Assembly: GCF_934636665.1 (NCBI RefSeq)
Contig: NZ_CAKUAT010000007.1
Coordinates: forward strand, 1 to 64,000
Length of the DNA: 64,000 nucleotides
Source of the DNA: an uncultured Senegalimassilia sp.
GTDB taxonomy: Bacteria; Actinomycetota; Coriobacteriia; Coriobacteriales; Eggerthellaceae
Direction: 5' to 3'
Shown here: positions 1 through 8,231 of the stretch, piece after piece
How positions within the stretch are numbered: position 1 is the stretch's first letter
Layout: every line of letters starts with the position of its first letter
Notes under the pieces: generated by a model
The model's database searches: none
The model's input: only the letters and a program-made list of their open reading frames with translations
Told to the model about the DNA's origin: nothing
Program-made: the position numbers and the translations under genes

Positions 1-273
1 CAGGTCGGCTACTACTTCGACCCGACGCACCCCACCAAGGCCGTGGCCGACGCCGCCGCGACCGTCGGGGCGCAGGCGCCGCTGCTGTGGCTGGGCGCCG
101 TGGTCGTGGGCGCGGTCGTGCCGCTGGTCGTCTGCGTGCTCGCCCGCAAGAAGGGCGACGCCGCCAGCTGGAAGCTGTTCGGCTCCGTGGCCGTGGTCGC
201 GGCCCTCGTCGGCGCGGTCTGCCTGCGCGTCGCCTTCTACAACGTGGGCCTGTCCGTGTTCATGTTCTACTAG
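1..273 (+). CDS. dmsC: DmsC-type membrane anchor subunit, C-terminal part
   Basis: The reading frame is open from the left edge and stops at 271-273, so only the last 90 residues are visible. They contain two hydrophobic membrane segments separated by a short basic loop (ARKKGD). The protein ends in a tail of the form CLRVAFYNVGLSVFMFY, which I recognise as typical of DmsC-family anchors of DMSO reductase-like complexes. Such subunits sit in the cytoplasmic membrane and pass electrons from menaquinol to an Fe-S subunit (DmsB) and a molybdopterin catalytic subunit (DmsA), both expected upstream of this window. The family call rests on the C-terminus only. Another NrfD/PsrC-like anchor is possible but less likely. 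Confidence 0.75.
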   Translation, partial: QVGYYFDPTHPTKAVADAAATVGAQAPLLWLGAVVVGAVVPLVVCVLARKKGDAASWKLFGSVAVVAALVGAVCLRVAFYNVGLSVFMFY

Positions 274-456
274 GGCGCTTCCCCGGGTTCGGCCGGACCG
301 CTTGGCCCGGCCGCCCATGGCGGCCCGGGCCGATGCCCTTGCGGGGCTTCGGCCCGCCAATCCCCCTGCTCCGCCGTCGGCGATCCCTCTCCGGCGACGG
401 GGCGGGGAAGCGGGCGGCCCCGGCAGGGTTCCCGGCCCTGACAACCGAATACCCTC

Positions 457-539
457 AAGCGGCCCCTTCCGCTTGGAGACACCCTTTCCCCAAACCCCCC
501 TTGCAAACAGGGACGTCTCCAAGCGGAAGGGGCCGCCTT
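457..539. repeat. Long inverted repeat downstream of dmsC
   Basis: The left arm at 457-480 and right arm at 515-539 are reverse complements over 24 bases, with one extra C in the right arm and a 34-base spacer. It lies in the 412-base gap between dmsC and the next gene. It could act as a transcript-end hairpin for the dms operon, although there is no T-tract after the right arm. The rest of the gap from 274 to about 600 is GC-rich with no supported gene. Confidence 0.7.
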
Positions 540-607
540 GGGTCTTGGGGCCGGACGCTTAGGGGATGTAGCGCTATCTGTTTGAATCGCGTTTCACTTG
601 TGCATGG

Positions 608-637
608 TTGAGCGGTGCGATGGCGTCCTGCTACGCT
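608..637 (+). promoter_or_regulatory. Possible sigma70-type promoter
   Basis: TTGAGC at 608-613 and TACGCT at 632-637 are separated by 18 bases, upstream of the Spx/ArsC-like gene at 686. Both hexamers deviate from consensus, so this is tentative. Confidence 0.35.
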
Positions 638-685
638 ATGCAGCGCCAAACGCAAAGGCGATCCGCCTAAAGGAAGGAGCTCATC

Positions 686-1048
686 GTGCAGGAAGTGCTG
701 TTCATCGAGTACCCGAAGTGCTCAACGTGCAAGAAAGCGAAGGCGTGGTTGGACGCGCATGACGTGGCGTATGCGGATCGCGACATTGTGGCGGATAATC
801 CCACGGCGACCGAGCTGGCAGATTGGCACGCGAAAAGCGGGCTGCCGCTGCGCCGGTTCTTCAACACCAGCGGGCAGCTGTATCGTCAGCACAATGTGAA
901 AGCCCAGCTAGATGCAGGCATGTCTGATGCGGAGGCTTATGACCTGCTGGCTACCAACGGCATGTTGGTAAAGCGTCCCATCGTCGTCGGCCCCGATTTC
1001 GTGCTAACCGGCTTCAAAGAAGCCGACTGGGAAGCTGCACTGCTATAG
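686..1048 (+). CDS. ArsC/Spx-family thioredoxin-fold protein
   Basis: This 120-residue protein has the length and fold signature of the ArsC/Spx/YffB family. It has an N-terminal beta strand followed by a redox CxxC (C12 and C15, in PKCSTCKKA), then the family region with FFNTSG and, near the end, the RPIVV segment that precedes the final helix. Members are either glutaredoxin- or thioredoxin-linked reductases or Spx-type regulators that bind RNA polymerase. The sequence alone does not decide between these, and no ars genes are adjacent. The GTG start at 686 is chosen because a strong Shine-Dalgarno (AGGAAGGAG, 671-679) precedes it. It is a monocistronic gene ending before a bidirectional terminator. 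Confidence 0.8.
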   Translation: MQEVLFIEYPKCSTCKKAKAWLDAHDVAYADRDIVADNPTATELADWHAKSGLPLRRFFNTSGQLYRQHNVKAQLDAGMSDAEAYDLLATNGMLVKRPIVVGPDFVLTGFKEADWEAALL

Positions 1049-1230
1049 GCTTTTCGCATAGGCGTTTTGCGCTTCCGCTAGACAAATAGGAAAAAAGGAA
1101 ACCGCCGAAAATCAATTGGCGGCTGAGCTTAGCGCCGGCGGAATCGCAAGGCCGATTTCGCAAGGCGCCCGTGCCGCTGTTTTTCCAGCTTCTTAATTCG
1201 GCATGCGTCAAGATCGGAAAGCGACGGATT

Positions 1231-1259
1231 AAAAAGCCCCGCATTGTGCGGGGCTTTTT
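1231..1259. terminator. Bidirectional intrinsic terminator
   Basis: AAAAAGCCCCGC and GCGGGGCTTTTT form a perfect stem with A- and T-tracts on both sides, between two convergent genes. It explains the 303-base gap at 1049-1351, in which I see no other element apart from a weak hairpin near 1102-1122. Confidence 0.9.
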
Positions 1260-1351
1260 GCGTTTGCTTGAGCTTGCGCTCGCGCCCACGAGGTGGGGTG
1301 CGGTGCTTTGCGCGCTCGATAAGCTATCGGGACGGTTCTCGGCCAACCTTT

Positions 1352-3253
1352 TTATGCCAGCTGTTCGGTGAAGTTGCTGGGCTCGATGGCGCACATGCGC
1401 TTGCCGTCTTGCAGGCGTATGCGGCCGATATGCAGCTTCATAACGCCGGCGGTTTCCAGGCTGGTGGTGGTGAAACGCGAAACCACCAGCTGCTTGCTTG
1501 CCTTTCCTGCCATGGAGTACACGCGGCGCGCGTCCTTCGCGTGCTCCTTCTCCTGCTTGTCGAGGGGCATCTCGGAGCCGTCGAAGTACTCGCGGCAGGG
1601 GATGAACCCGTTCACGAAACCGCTGATGATCAGCACCTTCGGCGAAAGCCCCGCGACTTGGTCGAAGGGGATCACCAGGACGGCGCTTGCGGCATCGATG
1701 CGGGGCGCCAGCAGGCGGCTGCGGAAGCGCTCGGCCATGGCGGCGGCGGAGTTATCCTGCTCACCCAAGCACAGCGCGCTCACGATGCCCGGTGCCGTTG
1801 CGCCCTTCTCGCCCGTGACCGCCTCGGCAACCTTGTCCAGCAGCGCCGTGCCCTCAAGGCCGCTTGCGGATTCGATGAGCGCAAGACCAGCTTCGTACGC
1901 GGCGCCGACGCGCTTGGCGCCCACGATGTGATCGGCATCGCCCTCGTTCGCGGCCAGCGCGCCGTTCGCCATGTCGCGAAGAGACCCCACCAGGTCCTTA
2001 TCCTGCTCAGCGGCGTATTTGCGCAGGTTCGCCATGGCGGAGCTATTGGCCAGCCAGTCGCCGTACCCGCACCAGCAACGCCATGCCATCGCATTATCGG
2101 GATCGGCCACCAAATCCAACGCTGTCAGCACGCGGGCGGGCACGCAACGTTCGTTGTCGCGGATATCGCCGCGTACCGGCTGGCGATCGGCCAGCGCTTG
2201 CGCAGGAACCTTGGCGGCCAGCAGGGCCTTCACGATGTTGCGGCTCCATACGCCGTTGGGTGTCGCGACCGTCACGTCGGCGGGGCTCATGCCGCCAGCC
2301 ACGGCATCGGCCACGAAGCGCGCGACGGCGCCGAACTCGTCTTCGGGTAGCGTGGCTTCCAGCATGGTCGTCTGACCTGCGACGGCGTCTTCCGCTGTGT
2401 GGAACGCGATCGACTGCATCGCGGGGTCGGCCAGCAGCTTGGCGGCTCCGGCCGCCCCGGCTGCGCAGGCGTGGCACGCGGAAAGCTCGATATCCTCGGC
2501 ACCTTCGTGCGCATCCATGAACTCGTCCAAGCCCGCGGCGTAAGGGTAGCTATCGTAGACCTGCACGCAGGCGGCGCGGTCACCGGCGATCGTAAGCGTT
2601 TCGGATGCCACCAGGTCGGCCAGCAGCTGCGATGCCCTGCTGATGCGCTGATAGTCGTCCACTAGCACGTGGGCGAACGAGTGCGTGCTGCGCGCGCCGG
2701 CGTGGCCGCGCAGATAGTTCACCGCAAGGTTGCCCGCTTCGGGCTCGGCGATGCTGCGCGTGAAGGCCAGGTTCGCCTTGAGCAGCGCGTGCACGTTGGC
2801 CTCCTCGCCGGCCAGCAGCCAATTCGGATCGGCGTCGGCAAGCTCGGTCCAGCTGCGGTAGAAGAACTTCAGCATCTCGCGCAGGCGCTTCGGGCGCAGC
2901 CCGCACGTCTTCATGTCCTCAAGCAGGAAGAGCTCCTCATAGGCGGTGAGCAGGCGCGGCTCGCGGCCCGACCAGCGCACCGCCTCGGCATCGGAGAGCA
3001 CCTCGAGCGCCAGGGCCCGCGGCGTGGTCACCGTGACCCCATCGGCGTTCACGTCGGCGACCTTGGCTGCAGCGCCCAGGCGCTGCGTGAACGATTCGCA
3101 TGCCTGGGGCGTGGCGCACAGCGCCAGCACGCTCTCGGCTTTCTCTCCGTTCGAGAGCAGCGAGCATACGCGCTCGATCAGCTCCTGCGTCTTCCCGCAG
3201 CCGACGCCGCCGACGATGCGCGTTGCCTTGACTTGCGAAATATCCTGGCTCAT
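1352..3253 (-). CDS. UvrD-like P-loop protein with degenerate helicase motifs
   Basis: A 633-residue protein with the layout of an SF1 UvrD/Rep helicase. An intact Walker A (GGVGCGKT, residues 15-22) is followed by a motif Ia-like stretch (ALCATPQACESF) and a Walker B-like VDDYQ (198-202). The motif III-like segment is GDRAAC (224-229). A motif V-like FDQVAGLS (530-537) is followed by the usual hydrophobic strand, and VYSMAGKASKQLVVSR (from 578) corresponds to motif VI. Compared with the UvrD family, the DExQ glutamate is Asp, the GDxxQ glutamine is lost, THxxKGLE is rewritten, and the motif VI arginine is replaced in GKA. ATP binding looks possible, but normal helicase action is doubtful. 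The gene stands alone on the minus strand, and no nuclease domain is visible. Confidence 0.7.
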   Translation of the reverse strand: MSQDISQVKATRIVGGVGCGKTQELIERVCSLLSNGEKAESVLALCATPQACESFTQRLGAAAKVADVNADGVTVTTPRALALEVLSDAEAVRWSGREPRLLTAYEELFLLEDMKTCGLRPKRLREMLKFFYRSWTELADADPNWLLAGEEANVHALLKANLAFTRSIAEPEAGNLAVNYLRGHAGARSTHSFAHVLVDDYQRISRASQLLADLVASETLTIAGDRAACVQVYDSYPYAAGLDEFMDAHEGAEDIELSACHACAAGAAGAAKLLADPAMQSIAFHTAEDAVAGQTTMLEATLPEDEFGAVARFVADAVAGGMSPADVTVATPNGVWSRNIVKALLAAKVPAQALADRQPVRGDIRDNERCVPARVLTALDLVADPDNAMAWRCWCGYGDWLANSSAMANLRKYAAEQDKDLVGSLRDMANGALAANEGDADHIVGAKRVGAAYEAGLALIESASGLEGTALLDKVAEAVTGEKGATAPGIVSALCLGEQDNSAAAMAERFRSRLLAPRIDAASAVLVIPFDQVAGLSPKVLIISGFVNGFIPCREYFDGSEMPLDKQEKEHAKDARRVYSMAGKASKQLVVSRFTTTSLETAGVMKLHIGRIRLQDGKRMCAIEPSNFTEQLA

Positions 3254-3393
3254 GTTCGACCTCCCAGCCGTTGTTCCTTACCTATTTATATATATGTTCG
3301 CGATCTTCCCCGGCGGGCGGGTTGGAGCGCGCTGCCGTCGGGTGTCGCCGACGGGTCGTTGTCTCTGCGAATCCCCTCCTCGGGCCAGCCGTC

Positions 3394-3471
3394 GGAAGGG
3401 GCCGCCGCAGCGGGGAGGGGGACTTCCCGCTGCGGCTTCTCGGGTTGAAGGAAGGAACGGCGGCCCCTCCT
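3394..3471. repeat. Nested GC-rich inverted repeats in a 392-base gap
   Basis: An inner hairpin (3404-3414 with 3426-3436, GCCGCAGCGGG pairing CCCGCTGCGGC) lies inside an outer imperfect pair, GGAAGGGGCCGCC at 3395-3407 and GGCGGCCCCTCC at 3459-3470. The outer motif also occurs in the inverted repeat at 526-538. The gap at 3254-3645 lies between two minus-strand genes and holds no convincing gene. Confidence 0.55.
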
Positions 3472-3645
3472 GAAGTGGGGAGGGAGGGGAGGGTGAAGGG
3501 GCGCCGCTCCCGGGCAGAAGGTGGTCTATCCCCAGAACCCTTGCTAGGCCACCCTCTGTCCGGGAGGTCGGACGCGCGTCGCGCCCGGCTATTCCCGATG
3601 CTGCGTTTCCTGCGCTGCAGCTTGCGCATCGCCACGTTGTGACGC

Positions 3646-4611
3646 TTATTCGTCGTTGTCCTTCAGGGAAACGGGTTCGCCCTTCTTGGCGATCAGCGGC
3701 ATGCTGATCGCGTGCGCAGGGCAGGCGTCCACGCATGAGCGGCATTTCGTGCACTCGCTCCATGCGGCTTCCGAAAGCTCGGGGTGGCGCGGGTCGATGC
3801 CCTCCTCGCAGGCGCGCCCGCAGGCGCCGCACTTCTTGCCCTGAGCCGTCTCCAGGCACTTCGAGTCGTCGATGGTGGGCTTGAACGTGCGGTTCAGCTT
3901 GGCGATCAGGCTCATGAACGCCGAAAGCGGGCACAGCTTATGGCACCATTTCCTGAACAGCAGCACCTCGGCGATCAGGATGGCGGGCACCACGATGAGC
4001 GACCACGTCACATCGCCCTGGGCGAACAGGTTCACCAGCAGCAGAATGGTGGCGAAGGTCAGCCCGATGGGGCATACCAGGCAAAACACCGGGAAACCGA
4101 AGATGAACGTGGACAGCAGCGCACCGCCCAGCACGAAGTGGCGGGCGTCCACGGCCTCGCCGCGCTTTTTCGCGCAGCTTGCGCAGCCGGCCAGGCCCTT
4201 CGAGTCCTTCTCGCAACCGGTGGCTAGCGCCGCCTTCTCGTCCTCGGTCAGCGGCGCGATGTCGGCCGTCTTACCATCGGCGGGCTTTGCGGTCTTCGCC
4301 TGCTTCTCGGGCTTGGTGAATATGCCGCGCAGCTTCTGCACCAGGGGAACAGGGCACATCCAGCCACAGAACGCGCGGGCGAACACGATGATGAGCATCA
4401 CCATGATGACGAGTGAAATCACGGCGCGCGGCACCATCATCTTGCTGGCCAGCATGGTGCCCAGCGCTCCCAGCGGGCAGAGGATGGAGATATCCCAGAT
4501 GCCCGGCGCGGAAATGGTGCCGATGCCCAGGTTCGTCAAAAAGCCCACGAATACGATGGCTATGATGGCGAGCGCGGTTATGGTGCGCAGCGTCTTCGAA
4601 TTGCGTTTCAT
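3646..4611 (-). CDS. napH: NapH-like quinol-linked membrane Fe-S protein
   Basis: A 321-residue integral membrane protein with about four to five hydrophobic segments and several cysteine clusters. These include the NapH/MauN/CcoG-type CGWMCPVP after the second segment, a second CxxxCP in CHKLCPLSAF, and two C-terminal ferredoxin-like motifs (CGACGRAC, and CTKCRSCVDACPAHAI). An additional loop carries CASCAKK and FCLVCPIG. NapH oxidises menaquinol and passes electrons to NapG, a periplasmic ferredoxin, in nitrate or other reductase chains. It follows the NapG-like gene by 9 bases and is probably translated from the same message. No napA is in the window, so the terminal reductase is unknown. 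Confidence 0.8.
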   Translation of the reverse strand: MKRNSKTLRTITALAIIAIVFVGFLTNLGIGTISAPGIWDISILCPLGALGTMLASKMMVPRAVISLVIMVMLIIVFARAFCGWMCPVPLVQKLRGIFTKPEKQAKTAKPADGKTADIAPLTEDEKAALATGCEKDSKGLAGCASCAKKRGEAVDARHFVLGGALLSTFIFGFPVFCLVCPIGLTFATILLLVNLFAQGDVTWSLIVVPAILIAEVLLFRKWCHKLCPLSAFMSLIAKLNRTFKPTIDDSKCLETAQGKKCGACGRACEEGIDPRHPELSEAAWSECTKCRSCVDACPAHAISMPLIAKKGEPVSLKDNDE

Positions 4612-4620
4612 GACCGCACC

Positions 4621-5346
4621 TTACCTTTCGACCTGGTCAAGCGGCTTGATGGTGATGGCACGCGAAGTGGCGCCCTCGGAAATGGAGCCGTTTTGCAGCG
4701 ACACGCACACGCTCTCGCAGGCGCCGCAGCCGTTGCACTTGTTGTCCAGCACCACGGGACGGTTCTCGTCGTCGAGCTTGATTGCCTCGTAGGGGCACGC
4801 GTCGTAGCAGAATCGGCAGCCGATCAGCTTGTATGCCAGGCACCAGTCGGTGTTGATGACGGCTTTGCCGATGATGGTGTTCTCCTTCGTGGCGCCCGCC
4901 GGCAGCTCCAGCGCGCGCGTGGGGCAGGCCGAGACGCATAGCGGCGTGCCGCCGTTCTCCTCGGTGCACCAGTCGCAGTAGCTGTCGCTGAAATCGAACG
5001 TAGGCGTGCGCATGTTCAGGATGCCGTCCTCGATGTGCGCCGGGCGGATGACGTCGCGCGGGCAGATCTCGTAGCATTTCTCGCAGCGGATGCATGCGCT
5101 AATCAGGCGGTCCTCATCCTGTCCTCCCGGAGGGCGGATGATGGCCTGCGGGTTCGCCAGCTTCAGCCCGCCCAGGCCCAGCATCACCGCGGCGCCGCCG
5201 ATGCCTAGGCACAGCGTGCGGCGCGTCATGCCGCCGGTTCTCGCTTGCTTTTCCGCGGCGTCCGGCGCCGTTGCCGCGCCAGCCGCTTCCCTCGTCTTCT
5301 CCGCGCGGCCTTCGGGCAGGTCCGTGCGGTTGTCCGTGTTGTCCAT
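4621..5346 (-). CDS. napG: NapG-like exported ferredoxin
   Basis: A 241-residue protein with a twin-arginine-like export signal beginning TRRTLCLGIGGAAVM near residue 40. The mature part carries four [4Fe-4S] motifs: CIRCEKCYEICP, CDWC with CVSACP, a third group ending CRFCYDACP, and CNGCGACESVC. This order matches NapG/MauM proteins, which receive electrons from NapH on the outer face of the membrane. The start at 5346 follows a GAAGGAG ribosome site. The N-terminus is longer than usual for NapG, with about 38 polar residues before the arginine pair. If the signal is read from the internal Met just before TRRT it would be standard length, so the start is not certain. Confidence 0.8.
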   Translation of the reverse strand: MDNTDNRTDLPEGRAEKTREAAGAATAPDAAEKQARTGGMTRRTLCLGIGGAAVMLGLGGLKLANPQAIIRPPGGQDEDRLISACIRCEKCYEICPRDVIRPAHIEDGILNMRTPTFDFSDSYCDWCTEENGGTPLCVSACPTRALELPAGATKENTIIGKAVINTDWCLAYKLIGCRFCYDACPYEAIKLDDENRPVVLDNKCNGCGACESVCVSLQNGSISEGATSRAITIKPLDQVER

Positions 5347-5420
5347 CTCTCCTTCTTTCGCTCGCGCCCGATGCAGTCCCCCTTGGCCGACGCCCTCTAC
5401 GCCGGGAAGCCTGGCCGTGC

Positions 5421-5459
5421 AAAACCGCCAGCGCGCCGGCTTCGAAGCGCGCTGGCGGG
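5421..5459 (-). terminator. Terminator of the torD operon
   Basis: CCGCCAGCGCGC (5425-5436) pairs with GCGCGCTGGCGG (5447-5458). Read on the minus strand the stem is followed by TTTTG. It separates torD from napG. Confidence 0.8.
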
Positions 5460-5468
5460 TGCTGCCCG

Positions 5469-6170
5469 TTACTCGTCCTCGGTCAGGACGTCGTCCAAAA
5501 ACGCCTTATCGGTGTTCAGGAAGCCGTCGGTGAGGTAGGCAAGACCCTGGTAGAGGTCGGTTTTCGCGAAGCGCTTCATATCCGCGGTCATCATGGGAAC
5601 CCAGGACAGCAGATGGTCTTCCAGGAAGTTCCTTTGCGTGGTCAGCAGCGCGGCGGCCTCTTCTTCGTCGCCCTTGCGCAGCGCCTCGGCGGTGCGGTTG
5701 GCCAGCACTTGCTCGAATTCCAGCTCCAGGGCTACGTGGTCCTCGCCTTCCTTCCAGCTGTTCTTCTTGTCAAGGCCGGCGGAGCGGTAGATGGCCAGCA
5801 CCTCGTCGCGGGCGTCCTGCATGAGCAGGCGCTTCTCGGAGGTGTACACGCTCTCGAACGGATAGGCGGCGCTGTAGGCGTCCACACCGTGGCCGATGAA
5901 CACGCGGGTGTAGTCGACGGCCAGGTCGGTCAGGCTATTCTCCCAGGTGTTGGACAGGTACTTCGCCAGACGCAGGTATCCTTCGTCCACATCGGCGTTG
6001 CCTGTGGAGGCGGGGAAGCGCATGCCGTGCAGGTCGTCGAGCAGCTCCTGGTCGATTTCCACACGGAACAGGCGGCTGAGCAGGCCGTACGTTGCGGCGC
6101 GCTGCTCGATCAGCTTGATCAGCTCGTCCATGGAAGCCTGCTCTGCGGTGGTGTTGGCGTTCTCGGTCAT
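5469..6170 (-). CDS. torD: TorD/DmsD-family molybdoenzyme chaperone
   Basis: A 233-residue, all-helical cytoplasmic protein. Family hallmarks are LAVDYTRVFIGHG, YPFESVYTS (the conserved aromatic pocket region), a glutamate/aspartate-rich EDHVALELEF and NFLEDHLLSWVP. TorD-family chaperones bind the twin-arginine leader of a molybdoenzyme catalytic subunit and hold it until cofactor insertion. The start at 6170 has AAGGAGG placed within the end of the preceding gene, 2 bases away, so the two are co-translated. The client is probably the DMSO reductase-like enzyme whose anchor ends at 273, or another unlinked enzyme. That is inference from proximity. Confidence 0.85.
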   Translation of the reverse strand: MTENANTTAEQASMDELIKLIEQRAATYGLLSRLFRVEIDQELLDDLHGMRFPASTGNADVDEGYLRLAKYLSNTWENSLTDLAVDYTRVFIGHGVDAYSAAYPFESVYTSEKRLLMQDARDEVLAIYRSAGLDKKNSWKEGEDHVALELEFEQVLANRTAEALRKGDEEEAAALLTTQRNFLEDHLLSWVPMMTADMKRFAKTDLYQGLAYLTDGFLNTDKAFLDDVLTEDE

Positions 6171-6172
6171 GG

Positions 6173-6997
6173 TTAGTCCTCCTTAGAATCGGCCGCGGAC
6201 TCGTCCACGACATCTGCCAGCATTTCCAGGCCCTGCTTGCCCGTCTCGGTGGTGAACCAGGCCTTGCGCCACTCCAGCGCGTCGCATTGCTCCAGCTTGT
6301 CCACGAAATGCGGGGCGTACAGGCGGGGCTTCTGCACCAGCGGATCGTTGTCGACCTCGCCGTTGATGGTCGGGGTGGCGGCGCCGTTTTCGGCTGCGCA
6401 CAGCGTGAGGATGCGCTTGTAGATGACCGCGTACGCCGCGTCCTCCTCAAGCAGGGCGCGCAGGCGCTCGATAGGTTTGTCGGAATCAAGTTTTGCCTGG
6501 CCAGGCTCGGTGATGCGCCAGAACATCTCGACGGGTTCGGCGGCTTCCAGATACTCCACGCCGTCCACGACCACGGTTTTGGGCTCGTTGTCGGCCTCGT
6601 CGGCAGGCTGGCCGTCGGCGGTGACGCGCTCGATGGCGCCGGCGCGCTCGAGCAGGTTGCACAGGTTTGCGGCGGTGTAGACGCTGAAGTTGTCCTGCTG
6701 AAGCTTATCGACGTGGGCGTTCACGGCCTCGGCGGTTTGCGGCTCCTCCACGAAGGACAGGATGCCCAGCAGCACCTTGCGGCGTGGGACCATGGAGTCG
6801 AACAGGTCGTCGATGCGCTCGGCAGGCGTGCGGTCGTCGGTTTTCGCTTCGGATTGCTGTGCGGGTGCATCGGTTGCCGAGCTGATGGCGGTGTAGTCGC
6901 CGCCCTCGTCGTCGTTGTCGTCCGCGCCGGTGTCCTCCAACGGATCGAACTCGTCAAGCTCGGAATCAAAGGATAGATCGAAAGTGGAATCAGACAT
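6173..6997 (-). CDS. Acidic protein with a winged-helix-like segment, upstream of torD
   Basis: I do not recognise the family. The start at 6997 is chosen over upstream possibilities because GGGAGGGG sits just before it, giving 274 residues. The first 75 residues are strongly acidic and low-complexity. Residues from about 80 to 150 (PRRKVLLGILSFVEE, then helices up to ERAGAIERV) resemble a winged-helix module, and a second such half may follow around WRITEPGQAKL. It lies 2 bases upstream of torD and shares its terminator. A role as an accessory or regulatory partner of molybdoenzyme maturation is a guess from context. Confidence 0.6.
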   Translation of the reverse strand: MSDSTFDLSFDSELDEFDPLEDTGADDNDDEGGDYTAISSATDAPAQQSEAKTDDRTPAERIDDLFDSMVPRRKVLLGILSFVEEPQTAEAVNAHVDKLQQDNFSVYTAANLCNLLERAGAIERVTADGQPADEADNEPKTVVVDGVEYLEAAEPVEMFWRITEPGQAKLDSDKPIERLRALLEEDAAYAVIYKRILTLCAAENGAATPTINGEVDNDPLVQKPRLYAPHFVDKLEQCDALEWRKAWFTTETGKQGLEMLADVVDESAADSKED

Positions 6998-7250
6998 GCT
7001 CCGCCCCTCCCAGACATTGCTAGCAACAAAACAAGCGCCTGCCTTCTGGCACGACGCTACAGTGCCGGCCCGTAAGACCGACTCCGGGAACTTCACCCCT
7101 GAAGCTCCGACTTTTGCAAACAATGTCTGCCGCACGCATATGGTGCGCCGGCGGACTCCCCGCGACGATGATAGGCGCGCCGCATCGGCGATGTCAAGCC
7201 CTGAGTTGCCGCGTCAGGTTATTCGAATTTGGGGATAGTCGTGTTCGCGT

Positions 7251-7280
7251 TTGACAATGCGCAGAGGGTTGCGCCATACT
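7251..7280 (+). promoter_or_regulatory. Sigma70-type promoter
   Basis: A perfect TTGACA (7251-7256) is followed after 18 bases by CATACT (7275-7280), giving an mRNA leader of about 90 bases before the gene at 7380. It lies in the divergent gap 6998-7379. Confidence 0.65.
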
Positions 7281-7379
7281 GCGCGGCGGGGTTTGGGGAA
7301 GAATGCAAGTGGACGACGGACCCGGCCGCGTGGGGACGTGCGCCGGCCCGCTTTGGTTTGGAGAAAGGAAGCTGAAGCC

Positions 7380-8180
7380 ATGACCGCTTTTATTCGACCC
7401 TCACTGATTCTTCGCATGGACCTGGACGAACGTTTATTCAACGACGAATGCGTCTCCGACATCAAACGCTCGTACTCCTATGTGTCGCCATCGCTTGTGC
7501 AAGCGCACAAGCCGGTGGACGGACAGCGCCCGGAGAACGTGATGCGCTTCATGATCAAGCTGCACCGCGCCTACTGGGACAAGTCCGACGAAGCCGCGCA
7601 GCAGCTGTGGGAGGGCGTCATGCCCAAGTGGCTGCACAACATGCTCTCGAAGGTGTCCAATACCATTACCGCCGCCAACAACGTCCGCGCCGAAAATGGG
7701 CAGCCGGCGTTTCCGTACCACTGGCTTGAGCTGGAGTTCGGCGACAACGCGCTCATCGCTGTGAAGACGGGCTCCGACTCTTCTTTCCCGGCCGATGGGG
7801 TGGACATGGTGGAGCGCGTCCGCGACCTTATGAACGACGGCGCGTTGGGGCAGGATATTGCTTGCGTGCGCATTCCGTCGCGTGCCAGCTACGAGGCCCA
7901 GCTCGCAGCCGCCGAGCAGGTGCAAGCCGAAGCCGCCGCAGCCGCCGAGCAAGGCGAATCCGCAGGTCAGCAGGATCAGCAGGCCGTCGACGTCGCTGCT
8001 GCTGACGAGGGGGAGGCCGTCGTTGCGGCCGACCAGGTTGCCGACGTTGCCGACGCCGCCGAGCCGGCCTTCGCCATGCCCGAGCTGCCCGCGTTCGACG
8101 TGGACTACGGCACCTGGGGCATCGAGTACGCCGACGGCACCGTGCGCGAGTTCGATGCTGCCGCCGGCACTTTTGCGTAG
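7380..8180 (+). CDS. Unrecognised protein with Ala/Glu-rich C-terminal linker
   Basis: A 266-residue soluble protein that I cannot place. The first 160 residues look globular and conserved (RPSLILRMDLDERLF, VMRFMIKLHRAYWDK, FPYHWLELEFGDN). They are followed by about 75 residues rich in Ala, Glu, Gln and Asp, and then a short C-terminal segment ending DYGTWGIEYADGTVREF. No signal peptide or cysteine cluster is present. The start follows AAAGGAA at suitable spacing and the strong promoter at 7251. It is 51 bases upstream of the ferredoxin protein and may share its transcript, which would point to redox metabolism, but this is weak. Confidence 0.65.
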   Translation: MTAFIRPSLILRMDLDERLFNDECVSDIKRSYSYVSPSLVQAHKPVDGQRPENVMRFMIKLHRAYWDKSDEAAQQLWEGVMPKWLHNMLSKVSNTITAANNVRAENGQPAFPYHWLELEFGDNALIAVKTGSDSSFPADGVDMVERVRDLMNDGALGQDIACVRIPSRASYEAQLAAAEQVQAEAAAAAEQGESAGQQDQQAVDVAAADEGEAVVAADQVADVADAAEPAFAMPELPAFDVDYGTWGIEYADGTVREFDAAAGTFA

Positions 8181-8231
8181 GCGAACGGCTATACTAACCA
8201 GTGCAAGGGGGTAGACGAGAAAGGGGCAGCA

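Noticed and set aside
686..1048. Naming the gene arsC as an arsenate reductase
   Set aside because: The fold fits, but Spx/YffB-type members share it and no ars genes are adjacent, so a specific function is not supported.
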